Below are positions 1 through 12,115 of a DNA stretch of 64,000 bases, piece by piece. The DNA is from Ephemerocybe angulata (Eukaryota > Basidiomycota > Agaricomycetes > Agaricales > Psathyrellaceae), in assembly GCA_013368325.1 (NCBI GenBank), contig JAACJK010000163.1, positions 2,604,001-2,668,000 on the forward strand. Reading direction: 5' to 3'. The notes under the pieces are model-generated. The model was not told where the DNA came from, did not search any database, and saw only the letters and a list, made by a program, of their open reading frames with translations. A program made the translations under genes and the position numbers. Numbering within the stretch: position 1 is the stretch's first letter; each line of letters begins with the position of its first letter.

Positions 1-1796
1 TGACCACATGGTACGTTCAGGAACAGGAGGTTGCTGCTGCCCAAGCACCAGCCCACTCTGGGGAATCTGACCCCCGAATGGACCGGGTTGGAAGCGGCCA
101 CCGCGAGGCGTGAACGTTGGAGTGGGGACTGGCGTAGTCGCAGGTGGCGGCTTGTTTTGCTTGAGATGCAGGTCGGCCAAGGTTCGTGAGTTTGGGTGGT
201 AGGCATATACGACAACCAACGCTGTGAATAAGCTTAATAAAGACCATAAATGCAACCAATTGATTGGGCTTACAGTTATCATCGAAAGCCCGAGTGGTGA
301 AGGCTTCCTTCACACTGACAACAGTCGGATGTTTCAAGTTGCTCCAGAATTCAATTGGCCCAAATGCAGCGGCGCTGACGAGGCGATAATCTAGGGTAAA
401 GTTGAGTACTTGGCACAAAATCATCGTGCGGTGACCTACTTTCGATCCTCCTCAGTACGTAAGGGAGACCATCTGAAGCTTTGATCGCTCGGTATACGGT
501 TGAGTACCAATTTCCGAATTTCCTTCGCTCAGTGCCTGTAGGTGTAACTTCTAGAGGCACAAGTGTATGGTAGCCCTGCAACTCGTCAGGAAGGTTAAGA
601 CCAGGAGGAGCGACGCCCCTAATGGTTTCGCTTCTCTCCTGCATCGTTTGGCGGAGCTCGGCAGACGGAGGTACGAAGTGAGTGTTGGTCGTAGAGGGCA
701 CGAAGTCAGGAGTTGTCGTCGGGGTGTATAGGTGGTAATTCAACTAAGAGGGCGTCAGAACCAATCTCCGGCCCATCAATGCAGGGGAAAGCATACTGGT
801 TGTCGAATGAACATGGGGGCAGGAGCAGTCGCGAAGTACGCTGCCGCATCGTCATATCCAGACCCATAATGATGGCCGTCGTAGCTATCGTCGTAGTATC
901 CAGTGCTGAGCTACGCGGACGCGTTAGTCATACCGATAAAGTGCAAGGAATTTGGGCGCTAACTTCTTCCATCTGCCCAGCTAAACTCTCCATCTGGCCA
1001 TTCCCGTCGTAAGAATAGTCGTAGCCGCTCTGTTCTTCCTCATAATCTTGCCATTGATTATCCTGCTGCACAAAAGGATCGTCGGAGTACCTAGGTCTAC
1101 AAATTGAGAGGGAATTGACATAGGTGTGAGGAACAGCATACGCTGAGGCAGTAGGCGGGCGAGACGGGGTAGGAGGCGAGCTTGCGGAGCCTCCCACACT
1201 TGCAGCGATAGTGGAAGCCGCCTTTGGCACAAAGACGGGTGCATTCACGGCGTGAGCGGAGAGTACCCCCGAGACGACAGGTGATTCAGGGCGTGCTCTG
1301 TGTCGAGGTTAGAAGGTGAGATATAGGGGGTATGTGGTACCCACCCTGAGGTGGCTGGAGGCGAGGGAGTTGCAGGGGCTTCAGGAGGAGTTGACTATGT
1401 GGATAGGATGAGCGTTTGTCTTCCTCTGACCCAGCGATAACGTTACCGGTGGATGGTAGTAGATGCAGCCTTTGTCTTGGTACTTGCAGCGTCTATATAT
1501 GCGACTATAAGGGCTTGTAGGTACTCAAAAGATCAACGAGACTCACCCATATATGACGATATTTCTGCATTGGCGCTGGGTCGTGTCTACAAGCGAGGTA
1601 TCAATACACCGCGCTGCGCGATCTCGCGTGCAAGGAGACGCGTCATGGCACCACCACCGAGCGTGCACTCACCTTTACGGGGAGTATTCGTCGCAGAACT
1701 GGTCGCGGATTGCGATCCCTTTGCAGGTTCGTCAGGATTGCTCGACGGCTTCACGATCCTCACCGCCGCCGATTGCGGTCGCGAAAAGTACGACAT
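1..1796 (-). CDS. PAN3: PAN3, regulatory subunit of the PAN2-PAN3 deadenylase (C-terminal part lies beyond the window)
   Basis: PAN3 recruits the PAN2 nuclease to poly(A)-binding protein and starts poly(A) shortening in the cytoplasm. The chosen start at 1796 opens with MSYFSRPQSAAVRIVKPS, typical for fungal PAN3. Joining the exons gives a CCCH zinc finger (C48, C57, C64, H68; QCRNIVIYGRCKYQDKGC) across a short intron near 1500-1540. A disordered linker follows, with a PAM2-like NAPVFVPK near 1240, then the pseudokinase start (LNLPDELQGYHTLVPLE, near 590) and EAFTTRAFDD, which continues over an intron near 230-275 into YHPNSRTLADLHLKQ. The end of the visible frame reads PVPERTMWS, in the pseudokinase. 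Seen: zinc finger and pseudokinase motifs. Known: these define PAN3. The right neighbour is a NACHT gene on the same strand, 0.7 kb upstream. Confidence 0.93.
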
Positions 1797-2509
1797 GGTG
1801 GCTTCTAAGAAGCCTGGACAGGGTAATCGTGTTCTATTATGGGGTGAGCGTGGTCTTCGCCGAATTCAGTGACGGCCTTGGATATCGCGCCCCAGAGCAG
1901 CGTCCGGGGACTAGGGCGTCGACGTGAAATGGAGGGAAGAGATGCGATAGTGCTAATTGATCCCGCATGCTATCGCGGCATGCCCTGCAAATACGCGCAT
2001 ACAGCTTGGTCACCAACCGCGACGACGATCAACGAACAATTGGCGATGAGCAGCCCTTAGGAGCATCGCCGACAACAGGGAAGACATCGTCCAGGAACTC
2101 GTCGAATTGCTGGACTCTGTGTGCTGGACTTCTGTCTTTGGAACAGGACCTCCCTGACTGGCGGATCGACGTCACCGACTCTGTCGACTCTGTCGACTCT
2201 GTCTCCAAGCGACAGGCTCTTTTCTTTCCAGCCTCTTGCAAATTGAAATAGCCAGCATCGCGACACACTGAAACAGCCCGTGGCTTCTAGATATACTACC
2301 TCACTCAGATCTAAGGAACGTGTCTAAAGGACAGGCGCTCATCCCGACATGCAGGCATGTCTTTTCAACACAATGGAGCAGTTGCACAAGCCCCTAGGTA
2401 AGTATTGGTGGATCAGCCTTAGAGCATCTCTCCAATGAAAACCTGGTGACTCACCCCAAGCAACTCCAACATTGAGACTGGATTTTTGGTCTATAACCTT
2501 CGTCAGATT
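1797..2509. other. Intergenic: PAN3 upstream region and NACHT gene downstream region
   Basis: No gene is supported here. Short open frames on both strands have no family resemblance. The stretch should hold the PAN3 5' leader and promoter and the NACHT 3' flank. It contains a small 9-bp tandem repeat (listed separately). Confidence 0.6.
2176..2202. repeat. Three perfect copies of a 9-bp unit (CGACTCTGT)
   Basis: The nonamer is repeated head to tail three times without mismatch. It lies between PAN3 and the NACHT gene, and no function is apparent. Confidence 0.9.
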
Positions 2510-4913
2510 TTATCTGAAGTACTTGGACCTTCTAACGCTTACGCATCCCCAGTCAGGCCTGGCAGGTATTCCGTTGGGAACCCAGCCCCAATCTCCTGTT
2601 GGTATGGTCACCCCTTCCGGTAGCTGGTGAATAGGTGCATCAGCGACCTCTTCAAGGGTGGGACCGGGGGTTAGTGCGCTCACCTTGGACTGGACGACCA
2701 AGACAGCCGAGTTCACGTTTGATGCGAAGGCTTGGAGCACAATTTTGTTTTTCCAGCCTTGGAATCCCATCGGAAATCCCGAAAGGACATCGGTGGTAGT
2801 CATTTCAATCGGCTCTTCGAGGGACTCAAAAGGGAAGGCAGGATCGTACTGAACAGCTAAGGTCAGATGTCGTGCCCAGCCGAGCAGCATGTACGTGAAG
2901 ATGTAGCGGTCCTGCTTCGGCACTCCGAGGACCGTCCTCAGCGCACTTGATCCAGCATTTTGTGACGAAGAGGTGGCCTGGACAAGGTAGTTGCTGCCCT
3001 GTACAGCCATTAGGGTGTGGTAGGAGTGGTAGCTTGAAGGCAACCCAGATATGTGTGCCCTGGTCCTCTGCCATGATTTCGAAAGCTCCTTCAATGCGCT
3101 CGGTGTCCGTTCCTTGACCATCCCATTTAGAGACTCGCATATAGCCCAAATAGCGCCGCTGCGGTATGAAGGGAAGCCAAGGGCTATGATTAGATCGTAG
3201 GCGCCGAGCGTCGGGGTTGTGCGCGTTGCCTCGGCCAGCGCGGAGTGGTCTATGGCAGTGTACATCGAGACGACATTATCCAGTATCGTCAAGAATTTGT
3301 GCGCGGATGTAGTGTTCAAGGGATGGGTTTGGGCGACTAGTAGCTGGAGCGAGAATTCGAGGGGGCGCTCTTTGGAGGTTTGGGCGTCGAGAAAGGCCTG
3401 CCAGTGGACAGGGCAGTATGTCAAGGCATACGATATTGCGGGCTCGCTGCCGTCGGGGTCCAGATTCTCGGCGTCGACTGCGAGCTCGAAACATCGCTGA
3501 CTTAGGCGCTGGATATGATATAGGGATACGTGGAGGGGACCAGAACGACTTTCGTCGAGGATAAAGTCGCGGAGGGAAGTGTGGAAGAGAGTAACGGGGG
3601 TGAAAGAGTTGTCTCCTGGAACCTGGATGATGGCGTGTAGATTCACAAGAACCTGGAGGACCTCAAATATTTCGATGCCGAGTAGAGCTGCTAGAGCGCT
3701 GATAGGCAAGGGCTCCTTCAGTAACGCAATGGTCGAGATGATGTCAGAGAAGTGGGGTAAATGCTGTGAGCGCAGCAGTGTCCGAGTATACAGGTCGTCC
3801 AGCCCATGGTCCGGCTCAAGGGCGTCGGCGAGCCTCTTTCTTGGGTCGGACCCATCTTTCCTCGTCTCGAAGACCAAGTTGAGGACTGTTTTGAGGAAGA
3901 CGAATGACCCGTCTATGTGCGTTGCGAGTTTCTCGAGCTCCACCGGTGTTGGCCAGTCTCCACAGGACAGGAGGGCTCGGTCGTGTTTGAGTGCCTCTGT
4001 GAAGGCAGCGCGGGTGATCGAATATACGTCCTCCGAGGTGGTGTTGTCCGCGAGACTGAGCAAACGTACCTGGCGCGTATGCTCGAGATGAGTTCGAATG
4101 TGCTCCTCGACGCGACTGCTGATGATAAACCGGAGGGGGAAGTTTCGATTCTTGTCAAAGAAGTTGACCATGTGGTCGATGAAGGCTGATATTTCTTCGC
4201 GGTCTTCACACTCGTCGAGTCCATCGACGATGATGATGAAGGGCCCTTTAACCACACTCTTTAGCCAGCCAAGAGCGGCTTTAAGTGGGCCATACACCAA
4301 CAGCTGGAACTGTGATGCCAAATTGCAGTTAGCCAGGATGCCGACATGGGCTTTGAAGGCAGCCTCGATGAAGGGAGCTGTGCTGGGTATCGCCAAGGCC
4401 ATCTGACTTGCAACCGTCCTCGCGAACTTCTTCGACCGACTCCTCCCTCCCGCCCCACGAAAGAAGAAGAAACTCGCTGCCAAGCGCCCTCTCTCTGCGA
4501 AGGAATCCGCCAGGGCCTGCGCAATAGCGGACTTGCCGCACCCCACGCACCCGTATATCCACAGGATGTGGCAGTTGCGGAAGAGGAGGCTACTATCGAC
4601 CCAGCGTGTCACTTCTTGGAGAAACTCATGTCTTGTTCCTGGGATGCAGTTTGAGTCTGGAGGTGAGAGTTTGCGGTTGCGGATATGTGATGCGTCTTGG
4701 AGGGGATCAAGAAGCTCTTGTAAACCTACACAAGAAACCTTAGTTAGATCTAGTGACTGGAGTGACGAGAAAGACCAAGAGCTCGAACGTACTCGGGCTT
4801 CTGGGCGCTGAGAAGCTCATGCGTGTGTCCCCCACATGATTGTTCTGTTGTCCAATGCTGAAACTGTGAGCCCCAGAGAAATAGTGCGATGGCTGCTGTC
4901 CGCTGGTGGGCAT
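2510..4913 (-). CDS. NACHT-domain NTPase, NLR-like (Agaricomycete type)
   Basis: Predicted STAND-type NTPase; fungal relatives are candidate nonself-recognition or death-signalling proteins, and the role of this one is unknown. The two-exon model (4913-4793, 4725-2510; intron with GTACGT donor) gives 778 residues. The N terminus has the short GAHSFSIG stretch common before NACHT domains in mushrooms. Next comes the linker DASHIRNRKLSPPDSNCIPG, then Walker A GCVGCGKS (residues 99-106) and Walker B FIIIVDGLDE (about 203-212) followed by SSRVEEHIRTHL. The C-terminal 450 residues look helical. No WD40, ankyrin or TPR repeats are visible. The start could also be the in-frame ATG at 5006 or 4979; 4913 was chosen because it places the GAHSFSIG stretch close to the N terminus as in relatives. 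Confidence 0.88.
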
Positions 4914-7190
4914 GACAAGTTCTGAGTGCGATCGTGGAGTGAAAGAAGGTGTGAGGCGCCGGTATTGCACAGCGCTCATTGCTGCCCGTTGGCTTCGTAA
5001 TGGCATCTATCATAAATCTCCCGGAAGCGCCCCGGGTCCCCGCTCCCTCGCCGGAGGTGGCCTTTCGGGCGTTTATGTGTTGCCCTTCGTGCCGAGCTCA
5101 ACACCTCCAAAATTGCGAGCAGCATAGCTGACTTTCTCGTAGAGCAGAATCCACGGACACTTCAGCGAAGAGCCACATAAACACACAAAAGAGCCAAGTA
5201 ATCTGCCGAATGCGGTTCGGCGCTAGTCCGGGCTGATGTGCGGGCATATAAGCGCCCAACCGATTGCGTGCTTGATGGGAGCTTTTCAAAGGGACATATA
5301 TACCTTGAGCTGTGTTGAGTTGATGCTGAGCATCCCTATCGCAATGCAACGCCCTGTTCGCTCAGCATCGCATACTTCCTGGGCTACACTCTGATCATCA
5401 CCTACCTGTGTTTGGTCCTGTCAGCGCCGCGTGTGCCGCATCTCAGAACTTCCCTTTGTTTAGGAAGGACAAGATACGGGATCCCCCATCGACGAGGTAG
5501 GTATCTGACTGAGTCTGACTGGTGGTAGGGAGCAATCAGGTTCTAGCTTCTTCTTCCCACTGTGAAGTGATAGCAGGCTTCAGCCCTATGACGGCGTGCA
5601 TCACCCCCCTCATTGAGGTATGCTGATTGACACTTATTTAGGTGGTGCTTCCCACGTTCTCTCCATGAAATCGGCGACACGCCACGCCTGGCTTGTGTCT
5701 ATTCATTTACGTCTGGCGCGTAGAGGATCTGGGTGATCTGCACATTCCATGCCTCGAGGACGGCGGTCTCGACACGATGCACCATAAACCTCCGACTATT
5801 TCGTGCGTGAGGATGGGCTGCTTCCCCTCGTCACCAGCTCGTCACCTTGTCTGACTGTTGTCAAGCTTCCTGCGCCGCCACATCTTATCGAATCGCCTTT
5901 CACGGACCTAGGGGTCTTGATCAATGCCGGTGTTGGGCAATCAGGATTTGGGCTTGAAGGTAAGGATGGAAATGTGAAGGTCGACAAACTGACTCATTCT
6001 AGGCGGAAGGTGTGTGCTTATGAGCGGGCGTTTCATCACTTCGAAAGCGTATAATAAGATTACATATTCTGCCCAAGGAGACTTAGCGGTCATCCCATGA
6101 CTTTAGCTGTTACGAGATTCAGGAAGTCGCCGCGTTCTCAGGTCCGGGCACTGAAAGGGGCCATACTGGACAACGGCTCCGCTTGCAAGTCAGAGAGGGA
6201 GGTGTACTACTTATGGGCGACGGCGGCAGAGCAGCCGTGTGGTAATCGCCTTGTGCTTTGCAAGCATATTTGATGCTGCCCCATGTCGGGGGTTTGGAAG
6301 ATGGGTTGCGCATTGGGCTCGCTATTTAGGACATCGAGGTCACAATCGGCGGGACTTATCAGAAGCAGGCCCTCGCTGGACTTCACTTCTATTCACATGA
6401 AGCACTTTGTATTCATTCGACCTGGCTGGAATTGGGATGGGGTGGTGGAGGCGTATTCGCGAGACGCCGTAGCGCCGCAGACGAGACTCTATAAGGAGAG
6501 AATGCAGCGTCCTAAGATAGAATATCACGTCCAGAGTCGGGCAAGAATAAAGACCAATTACAAGGAGAGCTTAGTCTTGTTCAACTTGATGCGCCGCACC
6601 CGTAGTGCAAATCTCCGACTCCTGGAGCGGGCAGATCATGACTTTCAGCTTAGATTTTTTAGAAGGGCACTCGGGGGGTCTGCACAAGCATATTCATGTC
6701 ATAAATTTTACAAAAGACAAACTCTGAAGAGCAGGGGGGTAGGGGCAAAATCGCGAATTGCCCCAAAAATTTCCTTATAAGGCAAAACGGAATGCACTAC
6801 GGTGTCGGAGTCCCAGGTTGCATCAGACTACAATATGATGTCCCATGACTGGAAGGAATGCCAAGATCGACATCAGTTTTTTGTAGTCTGACTACGGGAG
6901 ACTAAGGAGAGCTGGAGGACCCAGTCGGCTCTGCCGTCGGAAGCCGGCCGGCCATATAAGGCCAGACCTTCCTTTTACGGCGGGGGTCTATATCTTTTGT
7001 GAACGAGTGCAGTCCATTCCTTTGGACCCTTCAGGACATCTGCATCAGCCTACCCCATTCGCGGGCCCCAACGGAATCTCCCTCGACGTCGCCCCCGACA
7101 GCTGCAGCCCTTCGTCGCCGTCGTCCACAGCGCCAACGACGATCAGCCCCGCCTTCGACGTCGCCCTCCACGTCCTCCAGCCCCGCCATC
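4914..7190. other. Intergenic, 2.3 kb without a supportable gene
   Basis: Open frames here (for example 6283-6780) are Arg/Ser-rich, start in odd contexts and resemble nothing known. The segment includes one TAAGCGCCC nonamer (5249-5257) and, at its right end, the promoter of the nucleotidyltransferase gene. It is divergently flanked, so both promoters lie in it. Confidence 0.6.
6953..6960 (+). promoter_or_regulatory. TATA box (CATATAAG) of the Cid1-like gene
   Basis: The TATA-like element lies 230 bp before the start codon at 7191 and is followed by a pyrimidine-rich stretch, as is usual in basidiomycete core promoters. Confidence 0.5.
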
Positions 7191-10100
7191 ATGGCGTACT
7201 CGCAGACCTCCAGCCCGAACACCTCCTTCCGCGACGTCCATGTCGCCCACAGCCAGCACCCCTCGTCGCCGGCGGTCGGGGCTGTCGTCGCCCACGGCTC
7301 GCCCATCCTGCAGCATCCTCGCCAGTCCTCGAAGCAGCGCTTCGTTGCGGACCTTTCACAGTGCCTGTTCGACTTTGTTATTCAGCTGCTGCCCACACAG
7401 GAGGAGATGGCGGTGAAGGAGGATGTACGGAAGCTCCTCGAACGGCTCATACGGACAATTGAGCCTGACAGCAGGCTCCTGTCTTTTGGTAGTACCGCCA
7501 ACGGCTTTAGTCTCAGGAACTCAGGTCAGCTCGCCGCGTTGACCCCTGGACATTGTCTCCCCCCGATGCTCACCGCCACCCACTAGATATGGATCTGTGC
7601 TGCTTAATCGATTCTGAAGACAAGCTCGCTGCAGCGGATTTGGTGACCATGCTGGGGGATCTCCTAGAGCGAGGTACGTCGCAACCCCTAGTTCCTCATA
7701 TGCGCCTCCGGTTGACAACCCAATGCAGAAACCAAGTTTCACGTCAAAACCCTCCCGCACGCCCGAATACCCATTGTCAAGCTGACGCTTGACCCCTCGC
7801 CGGGCCTCCCGCACGGAATTGCGTGCGATATTGGCTTTGAAAACAGACTGGCTCTGGAAAACACCCGCTTACTTATGTGCTATGCGATGATCGACCCTAC
7901 GAGGGTACGGACGCTGGTGCTCTTCCGTGAGTTGCTATACCGTCTCTGCGCGTATGGCGAATGCTAAGCGCGGTGTATTTAGTCAAGGTCTGGAGTAAGA
8001 GACGGTGAGTACTACCGCCGATGGTTGTCAGGACTAAGCGCTGATGTTCATCCCCCTAGCAAAATCAACTCACCATATAAAGGGACGCTCTCGTCCTACG
8101 GCTATGTATTGCTTGTAATTTATTATCTCGTTCACGTCAAGAACCCTCCGGTTCTTCCTAATCTACAACAAATGCCTCCATTACGCCCTATTACGAAAGT
8201 ACGTTCCCTTCGCGTTTCTCGATACACGGGTTATTGACGTTTAGCTTTAGGAGGAAACGCATCTGAATGGATTTAATATATGGTGAACACCCTCCCAGGC
8301 TCACTATAGCCCAACCTCTACTGATCACCATCATTATAGGTTCTTTGACGACATCGATCTCCTGAGGCAGCGGTGGGTTTCAGAAAACCCCGATTCTGTA
8401 GCTGAACTGTGAGCCCGGAATACCGATTCCTTTCTCCCTCTTATCTGACCATCTAACCCCTTTAGCTTGATCGACTTCTTCCGATATTATGCCCGCGATT
8501 TTCAATACAACACCGGGGTCGCGTCTATCCGCTCAGGCCTTTTGAAGAAGGAAGCCAAAGGCTGGCAGAACGACGTTCGTGTTTGGCCCCGTTAAATGCC
8601 CCGGAACGCTCTTCTAATAACTCGCCTTAGTACTCCGGCGGTCGCTACGATCCGTCCCGCGAGAGAAACCGATTATGCATCGAGGTAAGTCGAAGTTGAG
8701 GCTTTTAGTCGGGCAAACGCGTGCTGAGTGCAATCGCCTCTTAGGACCCGTTCGAGATTGACTATAATGTTGCGCGATGCGTAACGAAGGATGGACTCTA
8801 CACCGTTAGTGTTTCTATCACCGATCTCGTTGGTGGTATGCTAAGTTGCCTATTGATATCAGATCCGTGGCGAGTTCATGCGCGCAGCTCGGGTCCTCGC
8901 GACACGACCAGACCGGGCGATTGTTGCCCTTGCCGAGCTGTGCGAAGAACGCAAAGACGAAGAGCTCATGTCCGCACCTCCTTTCACGCCTTCACGCCCT
9001 CCACCTCAAACGCCGTATACAGTTGGCAGCCATTCGATGCGTCCGAAAGGAGCAGCTGAACGATTATCGCCCCCGAGCCAGTTCTTCAACCCCAGCGTGC
9101 GTGCAGAAGTGCAGCAACAGCAGCAGCCCAAGGAACATATCAGCTCGGCGTCCCCCGCGCCCCCTGAGCACATGGCGCCGAAGCGAAGCAAGTGGACGAG
9201 CCCGCCACCGCCAGACGCTGGCCCTGCCGATCGCACTCTGTTTGACAATCGGCTAGACAAGGGCATCGAGCTCGCGACATCCTCGACGGAGGCGCGGGAA
9301 CCAGAGGCTCTCCATTCGTGGCAGTCTGAGACTAATAGTGAGGTGTTCACGGATGAGGAGCGCTCGGACGCGGCGGAAAGCGATGATATTATCTCAGTGA
9401 GATCGTATACGGAGGGCGCGGCGATGCACCCTGCAGGCCCCACTCGGAGGCCATCGTGGCATATACCTGATGGTGGACGGTTACCCCAGTTCTTGCAAAG
9501 TGTGCAGGCCGCGAATGCCTTGTCTTCTTCTTCCTCCTCCTCCCCACGCGGCCTGACAGTAGTGCCAAGGGCGCAGCGAATGAGCCATAGAGAACGCTCT
9601 GAGCCGCTGCACCCTTCCACAACAACCGTTCCCATCGCCGCGACACACTCGCACCACTCCTTCCGCAACCCCATACCCGAGTTCGTGCCCACAGCGCGCG
9701 AGTTCCCGCCCTCGTTGGTGTCGAGCAGACGTCCGCTGTCTGGTCCCCCGAGGGCGTTCAAGAACGGCAGCCCCGTGTGGGCCTCGCATACCCCGGTGGC
9801 GGCGTCTACGCCTCTCCCCCCATCCACGCCCGCATCGCCCATGGAACCGCTACCGTCGTCCGCTTCGAGCCCAATAACGGCGACAGCTACTACTGTATTT
9901 TACCAGACCAGCCCCGTGACAGCCACGCGCTCGCCAAGGCCGGTCGTATATCCCTCTCCTGGATCTGGGTCGCATAGCACCCTTCTCTCGCATTACTCGG
10001 CTGGCTCTCCAGTGTCATCGTCCCCCGGACAGAGCTCGTTCCATTCGACACCGACGTCGCCGTCTTATTCGCAACATCAGTTTCAGCAACTTCAGCAGCA

Positions 10101-10845
10101 GGCACAGCAGCAGCAGCAGTATGTGTTGGGGCAGCAGGTCCCGCCTGATATACTCCCAGCGAACTTGCCGCCTGCGCTGTCGAGTTTGAATCCGAGGAGT
10201 ATGGGGGGGAGGATGAATAGTGGGCCCGATACGCCGACGCCCGGGTCGTATGGGGCGCTGAGGATGGCGCAGGCGCAGGCGGCGGCGCAGGGCTTGCAGG
10301 GACAGGGGCAGGGGAATGGGATGCATTCGAATTCGAACTCTATTTCGACTGTGAGGGCTGCGCCTACGCCGCCGCCGCCGTTGTTGCCAACAGGTGCGAG
10401 TGCTAATGGGAATGGGAATGGAATTGGGATTGGGAATGGAAGTGCGAATGGAAATGGAAATGGTGCGGGGCATAGGTCGCCTTTGGTTGGGGTCAATGGG
10501 CGTGCTGATGAGGATGATGATGGTTTGGTGAGGGGTAATGGGCGTGGGGCGGAGGCGTTGCGGCGCCAGCTGAATGGAAGTGGGGCGTCGAATGGGTCTG
10601 CGTCACCCCCGACGGGGAGCTCGCCGAGTCCTAGTAGCAGTACAGGGTATGCGACGAGCGTGTCGAGGAGTCCGAGTCCGAGTGTGAGGAGTTTGAGTCC
10701 GGGGGAAGTTAGTTCGCCGGGGGCTGCGGTGCCGGGGAAGGTTGGTGTGATTGCGGTTGCGGCTGGAGTTGGGTTGGTGAAGGAAGAGGTGAAGGATAGG
10801 GTTGGGGTGTTCCAGGGGGAGGAGGGGCTGAGGAGGGAGGCCTAG
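7191..10845 (+). CDS. Cid1-like non-canonical poly(A)/poly(U) polymerase with long disordered C-terminal tail
   Basis: Adds A or U residues to RNA 3' ends (DNA polymerase beta superfamily). Eleven exons (7191-7524, 7587-7673, 7729-7926, 7983-8004, 8060-8198, 8251-8282, 8340-8408, 8466-8574, 8631-8684, 8745-8804, 8863-10845) give 1,028 residues. Visible motifs are FGSTANGF (G100-S101), the catalytic pair D112/D114 in DMD, the third Asp D174 in ACDIGF, NRLALENTRLL, and the PAP-associated region SYGYVLLVIYYLVH. These match Cid1/TUT/TRF-type enzymes; the motifs alone do not decide U versus A specificity. The last exon encodes about 650 residues of Ser/Pro-rich sequence with polyQ and Asn-Gly-rich runs. 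The start is the first in-frame ATG after the TATA box. Confidence 0.9.
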
Positions 10846-11412
10846 AAGCGATATTTTTGGAAGAAGTGAATGCGCGAGCACAGATGCGGGCCCGGAGATG
10901 AGGCTTTGCGTCGGCTGTACATCTACTCGACTTTGAGTGTGGTGTCTATGGCAGCCAGTGCTCGTATGGATCCAATTTTCATTGCGCGGCGGGGCCATAT
11001 GGTATGGACCTTCTTGGATACGGTGGCTGCAGAATCATAATCAAACGGAATCGCTCGGTTTGGAAGGACATGGATCTCTCTCTCGGCTTTGGTTTTGGTC
11101 AACTTTTTTCTCTCAAATTCGTTGTTCGTTCGTTCCCATTCATAGGCCCGTTCATCCATACACATATCCCTCGACATTTTACGGTATATCTTTTTGCTCG
11201 AATTGTTTCTTGGTTGGCATATATGTAGCATCTCCTTCGTTTCGCTTCGTTTCCCGCGTTCTTTATCTCGAGGAGAGATCGACTGAAATGTAAACAAATG
11301 TCGATCTTCCAGTTTCGCGGCGTATTTATGGATTCGTCGTTATATACACTCTTTACGGTACTCGTTGCAGTAGCTAATAGTTGACGTTCTGGTGGGGGGT
11401 AATATGATTCGA
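10846..11412. other. Convergent 3' flanks of the Cid1-like gene and LSM7
   Basis: No gene is supported. The two genes converge here, so this should hold both 3' untranslated regions. Open frames are low in quality and in the wrong context. Confidence 0.6.
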
Positions 11413-11946
11413 TTACTCCTCTGCGTGGAAGGGGTTGGCAATCTCCTCGAAGCCGTCGACGGGGCTGAGCAAGGTTATGGTAGGTCCGCGCAGGACGACG
11501 AGGCCGAGCGAGCGCTTGCGGGGGTTGGGGACTGGATAACGTTAGGTGCATGCAGGGTGCCGGCTGTGGAGTGACCCACCTGTGACATCCTCCTCCACGT
11601 CGTCGAGCACGAGGTTGAGCAGCTGATCGAAACCCTTGAGGACGCCGATAACTTTGGGGACCTCGAGTCAGTGGATGGTGGGGACGATGGGGGTTCCGGA
11701 ACCGACCTTCCCTGCCCCCGGTGAACTTGACTCTGATTTTCTCGTTGACATATTTCTGGAGGTCGAGGATGGCCTCGCGTTTAGGTTTGTCGGCTGGCCC
11801 GTTGTGGTGGCCTGGCGGGCCCGGGCGAGCGCCGCCTCTCATGGTCGCTCCTGGGCCTCCGCGTCCCCGGGGTGCTGCACGGCCCTAAGACTTGAGTTAA
11901 GAGGCTTATAGAGGCATGAATTGGGCGAACTGACCCTGTCTGCCAT
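11413..11946 (-). CDS. LSM7: LSM7, subunit of the Lsm1-7 and Lsm2-8 rings
   Basis: Sm-like protein that forms heptameric rings binding oligo(U) 3' ends, acting in mRNA decapping/decay (Lsm1-7) and U6 snRNA stability (Lsm2-8). Four exons (11946-11935, 11884-11707, 11651-11580, 11531-11413) give 126 residues. The Sm1 motif reads REAILDLQKYVNEKIRVKF then GGREVIGVLKGFDQLLNLV and LDDVEED; the Sm2 motif is LGLVVLRGPTITLL. It ends in NPFHAEE. A Gly/Arg-rich N-terminal extension (MADRGRAAPRGRGG) precedes the Sm fold. The first exon is only 12 nt. The gene is head-to-head with importin beta, whose start is 169 bp away, so the two probably share a promoter region. Confidence 0.93.
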
Positions 11947-12091
11947 TGTTTTCGTCGGGAACAAAGAGATGGATGGTTACATAAACCGCGGCTGGGGCCA
12001 AAAAAGCTTGCCCCGAAACTTGATTGAACTCTCCTGCGCTGCGCCGTATCGCACCCCAACTTCGACCGACCTCTCTCTCTTTTACGATCCT

Positions 12092-12115
12092 CGACGACGA
12101 CGACGACGACGACGA
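12092..12115 (+). repeat. (CGA)8 microsatellite abutting the importin start codon
   Basis: Eight CGA units run directly into the ATG at 12115, whose A is the last base of the repeat. It lies in the 5' leader, just after a CT-rich initiator-like stretch. Confidence 0.9.

Noticed and set aside
2029..2268. 79-codon minus-strand frame containing the Glu-Ser-Thr repeat
   Set aside because: The repetitive peptide is only the translation of a 9-bp DNA repeat; no homology and an equally open plus-strand frame.
6283..6780. 165-codon plus-strand frame before the Cid1-like gene
   Set aside because: Arg/Ser-rich with no recognisable motif and no promoter of its own; probably chance.
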